Source: WLMZ01 sp043747765 (lineage in GTDB: Bacteria > Actinomycetota > Acidimicrobiia > Acidimicrobiales > Ilumatobacteraceae). Taken from it: a DNA stretch of 19,794 nt. The notes below the pieces were generated by a model. It saw only the letters and a program-made list of their open reading frames with translations. It was not told where the DNA came from and did not search any database. The stretch is from NCBI GenBank assembly GCA_043747765.1, contig JAYTOM010000156.1, forward strand, positions 1 to 19,794, written 5' to 3'. The position numbers and the translations under genes are program-made. Shown in pieces: positions 14,714 through 19,794 of the stretch (positions are counted from its first letter, which is position 1; each line of letters starts with the position of its first letter).

Positions 14714-15468
14714 CAGCGAACCTCGAAGCCCAAGGAATGACGAAACGCATCGGCGCCGCCCTGATTCTCGACGCGGTCGACGTGCGAGTGGATCGCGGCC
14801 GGATCGTCGTCGTCGTCGGACCCAACGGTGCGGGCAAGACGACATTGTTCAACTGCATTGCCGGATCACAATCGGCGGACTCAGGGTCGGTCCGCCACCG
14901 CGGGACCGACGTGACCGGCTGGTCCTCGGACCGGTTGTCCCGTCACGGTCTGGCTCGTACCTTCCAGCGGACATCGGTCTTCCCGACTCTCACCGTCGCC
15001 GACAATCTTCGCGTCGCGGCCGAGAACCGTCGGCGACGCGGCACGGCGGCCGGTCTGCTCGGGCTGCCGGACCGAGACACCGGTCGCGTCGACCGCATTG
15101 TCAGGGCACAGCTCGCCGAGTTCGGCATGTCGCGCTCGGCCGATGTCCGCGCAGGCAACCTGCCATCCGGAACGATGCGGCTGGTCGAGCTGGCGCGCGC
15201 ACTGTGCGGCCAACCGGACACCCTCCTTCTCGACGAGCCTGCGAGCGGGCTGGACGACCGCGAAACCGAGGCGTTCCACGACATCCTGCTGCGCCTCGCC
15301 GGCCGCGGAATGGCGATCCTGATGGTGGAGCACGATCTCGGCCTCGTGCGATCCGTGGCGGATGCCGTCCTTGTGCTGGCGGAAGGGCGAACGGTCGCGT
15401 CTGGATCGACCGCCGACGTACTCGACCGGGCCGACGTGCAATCGTTGCTGACCGGGAGAGCGCGATGA
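14710..15468 (+). CDS. ABC transporter ATP-binding protein, LivG-like
   Basis: This is a 252-residue ATPase of the HAAT importer. The Walker A motif is GPNGAGKT (37-44), the Q-loop Gln is Q86 (ARTFQRTSVF), Walker B is LLLDEP (172-177), the D-loop is SGLDD, and the switch His is H208 (MVEHDL). The ABC signature is unusual: NLPSGTMR (150-157) stands where LSGGQ/LSYGQ is expected. The second Gly and the final Gln are replaced, while the rest of the site is intact. GGAGGT (14698-14703) lies 6 nt before GTG 14710, which itself overlaps the permease stop (GTGA). A longer open frame upstream is only the permease read in another frame. It probably pairs with the LivF-like ATPase as a heterodimer, which may tolerate one weak site. 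Confidence 0.92.
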   Translation: MTANLEAQGMTKRIGAALILDAVDVRVDRGRIVVVVGPNGAGKTTLFNCIAGSQSADSGSVRHRGTDVTGWSSDRLSRHGLARTFQRTSVFPTLTVADNLRVAAENRRRRGTAAGLLGLPDRDTGRVDRIVRAQLAEFGMSRSADVRAGNLPSGTMRLVELARALCGQPDTLLLDEPASGLDDRETEAFHDILLRLAGRGMAILMVEHDLGLVRSVADAVLVLAEGRTVASGSTADVLDRADVQSLLTGRAR

Positions 15469-16163
15469 CGGACGGCCTCGACATCGAATGCGTCTCCGCT
15501 GGATATGGCGCGGTAGAAGCACTGCACGGCATCACCCTGCGGTTTCCGAAGGGTTCGATGGTGGCGCTCCTTGGTCACAACGGTGCCGGCAAGACGAGTC
15601 TGCTCCGCGTCGTCGCGGGCACTGTCACTCCGACCTCGGGCAGGGTGCGTTGGGAAGGCCGGGACATCACGGCATCGGCCCCCCATGATCGTGCGCGTGC
15701 CGGTGTCAGCGTCGTGCCGGACGAACCGAATGTGTTCGGCGAGATGACAGTGAACGAGAACATCGAAGTCTTTGCCGACGGCACTTCCCACGAGCATGTG
15801 CTCGAGTTGCTCCCGTCGCTACACGGCAAAGGTCGCCAGTTGGCCGCGACGCTCTCTGGCGGCGAGCGGCAGATGCTTGCGTTGGCCCGGCTGCTCATCC
15901 ATCCCGGTAGTGCCTTGCTCGTGGACGAGATCACGCGCGGGCTGTCCGCCGCGATGGTCGACCGGGTCTACGGGATGCTCGAAGGACTCGTCGCGCCCGA
16001 GCGGACCATCGTCGTGGTCGACCAGTACATGCCGGACATCGTGCGCCGCGCTGACCTGATCTACGTCGTGTCCCGAGGCCGATTGTCGTGGGCAGGCGAA
16101 CGCAGCGAACTGACCGGTGGACGATTGCCGGAGGCCATGCGCGAAGCGGCTCAGGGTGTGTAG
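15465..16163 (+). CDS. ABC transporter ATP-binding protein, LivF-like
   Basis: This 232-residue second ATPase of the importer has Walker A GHNGAGKT (37-44), the LivF-type VPDEPNVFGEMTVNENI segment in place of a Q-loop (84-100), a canonical LSGGE signature (130-134), Walker B LLVDE (151-155), and Gln187 (VVVDQ) at the switch-His position. Gln at that place is also common in LivF proteins. The segment after Walker B is ITRGLSAAM rather than PSLGLAP. Its ATG overlaps the LivG stop (ATGA, 15465-15468), with GGGAGAG just upstream. The stop lies inside the end of the convergent binding-protein gene. With LivG it would power the fused permease. Confidence 0.92.
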   Translation: MTDGLDIECVSAGYGAVEALHGITLRFPKGSMVALLGHNGAGKTSLLRVVAGTVTPTSGRVRWEGRDITASAPHDRARAGVSVVPDEPNVFGEMTVNENIEVFADGTSHEHVLELLPSLHGKGRQLAATLSGGERQMLALARLLIHPGSALLVDEITRGLSAAMVDRVYGMLEGLVAPERTIVVVDQYMPDIVRRADLIYVVSRGRLSWAGERSELTGGRLPEAMREAAQGV

Positions 16164-17539
16164 GCGACGCTCGGCACGTCGTAGCACACCGGGTCCTTGC
16201 CCGGCGTCGTTGTCTGCCAACCGCCCGTGCCACCGTAGGCGCCGTCGGACCAGTGCGCGACAAACAGGCAGTCGTGCAAGGTCGTGGGCAGCGTTGGAGT
16301 CACGACGAACGAGCGCGGCAACAACACGCCGTGGCCGTCGTAGCCCGAGGGTCGCCGCAAGAACGCTTCAACGCACGAACGGGTGATCGCGTCAGCACAC
16401 GAGGTCATTGCATCGGCCAACCAACGTGCTCCTGCCCAGCCCTCGAGTTCCCACATCGAGAGCTTGGCTTCGCGGCCTGGGAACGAGGACGTCATGTTCG
16501 CTCGGAACTGGGCGACGGCAGAGTTGTCGGTGTCCATGTAGTTGCGCGTCGAAGACGTGGCGTACAGCTCGTTGCGACACGTCGGAGAATCCGTGTAGTC
16601 GGTTCGGACGAGCTCGTTCCACGACTGCACGCTGACGACCTTTGCCTTGACGGTCAGGTGAGCGCTGTCCATCGCCTTGCACAGACGAACGTTGCCGGCC
16701 GAGTCGAGCGCATCGAACACGATGTCGACCCCGCGTGATTTCATGTCGATTGCGGCCGCGTCCCAATTCGGAACCGCGAAGTCGAGCTGCTCGCGCACCA
16801 CGGTGTAACCCTCGACGTCGAGTGCCTTGGCGGTGAGGTCGGCGAAACGCTGCGAGTCGGCCTGGTTGTACGAAACCACGGCAGCGGTCTTGGATGCGAG
16901 TGTCTTGGCGAAGTATCGATACACCTCGGTACCGCCCGACAGTTGACCGTTCCAGCCGACCGTTCCGTCGCGCGGTGACTGGGTGCCATAGATGGACCAC
17001 AGGTGCGAGTACTGGTCGTAGCTGTTGCCGATCGGCTCACCTGCGACGTCGGGCACCCCCTTTTGCTCGACGTACGACGCGCCCGCATAGTCGAAGATCG
17101 CGTTGCCGACGAACGCGAAGATCTTGTCATCGTCGATCAACGTGTGAACGCAGCGGGTGTTGCCGGCACCTGTGGCCCTATCGTCGCACACCACCAGCTT
17201 GACCTGGCGGCCGTCGATGCCGCCGTGTGCGTCGACGTCGGCCACGAATGCCAGTGCGCCGTACATGGGGCCGCTGAAGGTCTCCGCACCGAGCGGGCTG
17301 GTCTTACTGACCACCAGCCCGAGGGTGATCGTCGACGCACTGACACCGACGTCGGTGGCCGCGCCGACAACCGATGACGGTGTCGCCGTCGTAGCCGGGG
17401 CGGGCACGCCGAGGTCGGAACTCTGCGTGAAGGCGCTGTGGTCGAGGCGGGTTCCGCAGCCAGCCATCAACAATCCCGCGACCGCCAGCCCACAAAGCGT
17501 GACCGGCGGCCGCCACGGTTGATTCTGCGCTGCGGACAC
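16151..17539 (-). CDS. Substrate-binding lipoprotein of the HAAT importer, LivK-like
   Basis: This 462-residue periplasmic-binding-protein type 1 family (Peripla_BP_6) lipoprotein has lipobox LMAGC with lipid-attached Cys28, a Thr/Ala linker, and a fold starting at STITLGLVVSKTSPLGAE. Features typical of amino acid/amide receptors follow: GGIDGRQVKLVVCDD (106-120), FAFVGNAIFDYAG (141-153) and KTAAVVSYNQADSQ (217-230). It has eight Cys in the mature part, more than usual. GTG 17539 is chosen because GGAG lies 5 nt before it and gives a normal signal peptide; GTG 17554 is an alternative 5 codons upstream. The gene runs towards livF and overlaps its 3' end by 13 bp, so the receptor has its own promoter. 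It is the obvious receptor for the fused permease, though direct pairing is inferred. The ATPase gene upstream ends 110 bp away. Confidence 0.9.
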   Translation of the reverse strand: MSAAQNQPWRPPVTLCGLAVAGLLMAGCGTRLDHSAFTQSSDLGVPAPATTATPSSVVGAATDVGVSASTITLGLVVSKTSPLGAETFSGPMYGALAFVADVDAHGGIDGRQVKLVVCDDRATGAGNTRCVHTLIDDDKIFAFVGNAIFDYAGASYVEQKGVPDVAGEPIGNSYDQYSHLWSIYGTQSPRDGTVGWNGQLSGGTEVYRYFAKTLASKTAAVVSYNQADSQRFADLTAKALDVEGYTVVREQLDFAVPNWDAAAIDMKSRGVDIVFDALDSAGNVRLCKAMDSAHLTVKAKVVSVQSWNELVRTDYTDSPTCRNELYATSSTRNYMDTDNSAVAQFRANMTSSFPGREAKLSMWELEGWAGARWLADAMTSCADAITRSCVEAFLRRPSGYDGHGVLLPRSFVVTPTLPTTLHDCLFVAHWSDGAYGGTGGWQTTTPGKDPVCYDVPSVAYTP

Positions 17540-17649
17540 TGTCGCTCCGATCACCCTGGCTGTCGACCGACCCTGTTCTCGATGCGACGGTATCAACGGC
17601 CGCGCACGACAGACGTTTCGGATGCGACGGCGCAGGGTGGCCGAGATGA

Positions 17650-19794
17650 TCATCGGCGGTCGGTTCGGCGGAGTCGCCATCTGCGGAGTTCGTCGGCCCC
17701 CCAAACCAGGATCGGGAACGTGATCAAGATGGGAATCACGGCCAGGGGCGGGGTTGTCGTGCCGAACAGGTTGCGCAGGCCGGGGACCGTGGTGACAGCA
17801 GCGGCAAACGCGAGTTCGAACGCGATTCCCCAGAGCAGCAAAGGGTTGGTGGCCAGGCCGACGTGACGAAGTGAGGCCCGTTCGGTTCGAGCAGCGAACG
17901 CGGTGCCGACTTGGCAGGCGACAATGCCGAGGAACGTAGTGGTCGTTGCTTGTTGGTAGGCGTGATAAAGCGGGGTTCCGTTCCCCACTGCGTCGCCGGG
18001 GTGCCATCCGGCGCGGATGAGGACGAAGAAATAGCCGCCGATGACAAGCCCTGCCGAGAGAAGGCCGAGGAACACCCACGCTCGGAACAACATCCCGGGG
18101 CGGATGATGCCCTCGGTGGTTGGTCGGGGTGGGCGGTCCATCAACCCCGGCTCGGCCGGTTCGCGTCCCAAGGCCAGCGCCGGCAGGGTTTCGGTTCCGA
18201 GATCGATGGCCAGGATCTGGAGCACGGTGAGAGGGAGCGGGATCCGCCCCCCGCTGAGCGCGTAGAGCAGGAACGGGATGACTTCGGGGGTGGCGTGAAC
18301 GAAGATGTAGAAGATGAACTTGCGGACGTTCTCGTAGACCCTGCGTCCCTCGCCGACGGCAGTGACGATGCTCGCGAAGTTGTCGTCGGTAAGGATCATC
18401 GCCGCTGCGTCGCGGGCGACGTCAGTGCCAGAGATGCCCATGGCGATGCCGATGTCGGCGCGGCGTAGGGCGGGAGCATCGTTCACGCCATCGCCGGTCA
18501 TCGCCACGACCTCGCCGAGCGACCGCAGGGCATCAGCGATGCGCAACTTCGCTTCGGGGGAGTTGCGGGCGAAGACGACTTCGCGATGCTCGGTGAGGAG
18601 TTCGTCGAGATCAGGCTCGCTCATCGTGTCGAGTTCAGCCCCGGTGACGACGCGGTCGGCGTCGATGCCGACCTGGCGGGCGACCGCTCGAGCAGTGAGG
18701 CCATGGTCTCCGGTGACGACGATGATTCGAATGCCGGCCTGGTGGCAGCGGGCGACTGCGTCGGCGACCTCGGGGCGTGGCGGGTCGGACAGGCTCACCA
18801 GCCCGACGAGACACAGTCCGCTTTCTGCCTCCAGGCGCGTCGAGGGGATGGGTCCTGCTATCTCTCGGTGGGCGACGCCCAGTACACGCAAGCCCTGCTC
18901 GGCGTGCCCGGTCACAATGGCGTCGATCGTCGCCCGCCACTGTGTCCCCAACGGGACCTCGATGCCATCGGCACCGAGCAGGGTGGTGCACCGGGTCAGC
19001 ACTGCCTCCGGTGCACCTTTGGTATGCACCCAGCGCGCTCCGTCGACGTCGTCGATGGTCGACATCAACTTGACCCCAGGGTCGAAACGAAAGACTGTTC
19101 GACGCGATCGTTGCCTGACCTCCGTATCGACGACGGCGCCCAGACGTCTGGCTGCGAGCAGCAACGCTGTCTCGGTCGGGTCGCCGACAACCGTGTCGGG
19201 GGAAGCGTCGTCGACGGTCGCCGACGTGCAACCCGCCAATGCCGACCCCAATTGTCGCAACACCGGGTCGATCGGGACGATGGTCCCTTCGAGTCGCGAA
19301 TCGAGATCGAACTCTCCGCCCGCGCTCCAGACGGAGACGACTTTCATCTGGTTCGCTGTGAGCGTGCCGGTCTTGTCGGTACAGATGACGGTCGTCGAAC
19401 CGAGGGTTTCAACAGCGCTCAGCCGCTTGACCAAGGCGCCCTGTCGGGCCAGAGCGCGGACCCCGACACTCAAGGCAAGCGTGATTGTCGGGAGCAATCC
19501 CTCGGGCACATTGCCGACGATCAAGCCAACTGCAAAGATCGTCGTCGCCGACAGTGACAACCCGGCGGCCAGTATTCCCAACGGCACGAATGCCACGCCG
19601 ATCCCGACTGCGACGAGCGCGATGATCCACGCGACCCGTCGAACCTGGCGCTCCAGCGGGCTTTGGCCGACCACCACGTCCTGGGAAAGCGCTGCGATAC
19701 GACCCAACTGGGTGTGCATCCCCGTCGCGAACACCACCCCGTGTCCGCTTCCACCGGTGCATGTCGAGCCGCTGAAAATCAAGTCGGGGGCCTC
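17650..19794 (-). CDS. P-type cation ATPase, Na,K-ATPase-like (P2C type), N-terminus outside window
   Basis: The frame is open to the right edge, so the N-terminus (TM1-3 start and the TGES loop) is missing; 714 residues are present. The visible part begins in the actuator domain (SGSTCTGGSGHGVVFATG). TM4 follows with NVPEGLLPTITLALSVG, then phosphorylation motif DKTGTLT (Asp at codon 19377-19375), the hinge GDGVNDAPALRRADIGIAMG, and TM5-TM10. VPEGLL, TPEVIPFLLYAL, IPLPLTVLQILAIDLGTE and the C-terminal DELRRWRLRR match Na,K/H,K-ATPase alpha subunits better than bacterial Ca pumps. Two cation-site residues differ from the animal enzyme: SNIPE in TM5 is HATPE here (18283-18300), and the second TM6 Asp is Glu (IDLGTE, 18190-18207). 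It exports a cation, perhaps Na+ or Ca2+. The identity of the ion is not fixed by the sequence. Confidence 0.93.
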   Translation of the reverse strand, partial: EAPDLIFSGSTCTGGSGHGVVFATGMHTQLGRIAALSQDVVVGQSPLERQVRRVAWIIALVAVGIGVAFVPLGILAAGLSLSATTIFAVGLIVGNVPEGLLPTITLALSVGVRALARQGALVKRLSAVETLGSTTVICTDKTGTLTANQMKVVSVWSAGGEFDLDSRLEGTIVPIDPVLRQLGSALAGCTSATVDDASPDTVVGDPTETALLLAARRLGAVVDTEVRQRSRRTVFRFDPGVKLMSTIDDVDGARWVHTKGAPEAVLTRCTTLLGADGIEVPLGTQWRATIDAIVTGHAEQGLRVLGVAHREIAGPIPSTRLEAESGLCLVGLVSLSDPPRPEVADAVARCHQAGIRIIVVTGDHGLTARAVARQVGIDADRVVTGAELDTMSEPDLDELLTEHREVVFARNSPEAKLRIADALRSLGEVVAMTGDGVNDAPALRRADIGIAMGISGTDVARDAAAMILTDDNFASIVTAVGEGRRVYENVRKFIFYIFVHATPEVIPFLLYALSGGRIPLPLTVLQILAIDLGTETLPALALGREPAEPGLMDRPPRPTTEGIIRPGMLFRAWVFLGLLSAGLVIGGYFFVLIRAGWHPGDAVGNGTPLYHAYQQATTTTFLGIVACQVGTAFAARTERASLRHVGLATNPLLLWGIAFELAFAAAVTTVPGLRNLFGTTTPPLAVIPILITFPILVWGADELRRWRLRRTDRR

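Noticed and set aside
13220..14845. Long minus-strand ORF of 541 residues opposite the permease and livG
   Set aside because: It is the antisense of a clear LivHM gene in a GC-rich genome and is extremely rich in Arg, Gln, Asp and His, typical of shadow frames.
17581..17630. Direct repeat gatgcgacgg at 17581-17590 and 17621-17630, upstream of the binding-protein gene
   Set aside because: A single 10-bp repeat without dyad symmetry or promoter elements nearby is not enough to claim an operator.
17645..17654. Perfect 10-bp palindrome gatgatcatc overlapping the ATPase stop codon
   Set aside because: Too short for a terminator stem with a loop, no U-run, and such palindromes occur by chance.
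1..19794. Mobile element, CRISPR array, tRNA or toxin-antitoxin system
   Set aside because: No transposase or integrase, no regularly spaced repeats, no tRNA-like cloverleaf and no recognisable toxin or antitoxin pair were found in reading both strands.

Overview
The window is high-GC DNA from an actinobacterium. Thr/Ala-rich lipoproteins, a Tat-exported protein ending in a 'DVTGYY' domain, and an ECF sigma/anti-sigma/lipoprotein set suggest the class Acidimicrobiia (Ilumatobacter-like). That placement is inferred from gene style, not from a marker gene. No rRNA, tRNA, CRISPR array, IS element or phage gene was seen.

Layout. 1-1616 (-) is the N-terminal part of an exported protein built of bacterial Ig-like repeats; it runs off the left edge. 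1617-2700 holds its upstream region, with three short palindromes, and a broken lipoprotein-like gene. 2703-4172 (-) is a membrane GAF-GGDEF diguanylate cyclase, possibly coupled to a doubtful small ORF (4169-4558). 4665-5804 (+) is a Tat-exported repeat protein whose start region looks frameshifted. 5910-8790 (+) is a three-gene operon: ECF sigma factor, membrane-anchored anti-sigma-like protein and propeller-like lipoprotein. 8887-9085 is a remnant or mis-sequenced small gene. 9114-11537 (+) holds a flavin-binding PPOX-family protein, a CBS-CBS-BON protein and an MFS transporter. 11573-12205 (-) is a small lipoprotein. It diverges, across 39 bp, from a four-gene operon (12245-16163, +): a two-TM protein with a His/Cys tail, a fused LivH-LivM permease, LivG and LivF. 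The likely substrate-binding lipoprotein (16151-17539, -) faces this operon and overlaps livF by 13 bp. 17650-19794 (-) is a P-type ATPase of Na,K-ATPase-like (P2C) type, cut by the right edge.

How the genes work together. The ABC genes make a complete branched-chain amino acid (HAAT)-type importer in which both membrane domains are one polypeptide and the receptor is transcribed from the opposite strand. The sigma operon looks like a cell-surface sensing module. The PPOX and CBS-BON genes overlap by ATGA and so are probably co-translated.

One cross-cutting observation: every apparent frameshift I could reconstruct is repaired by adding a single base, mostly at short G or C runs. This fits either deletion-driven decay or homopolymer under-calling in the assembly, so the 'broken' genes here should be treated with caution.
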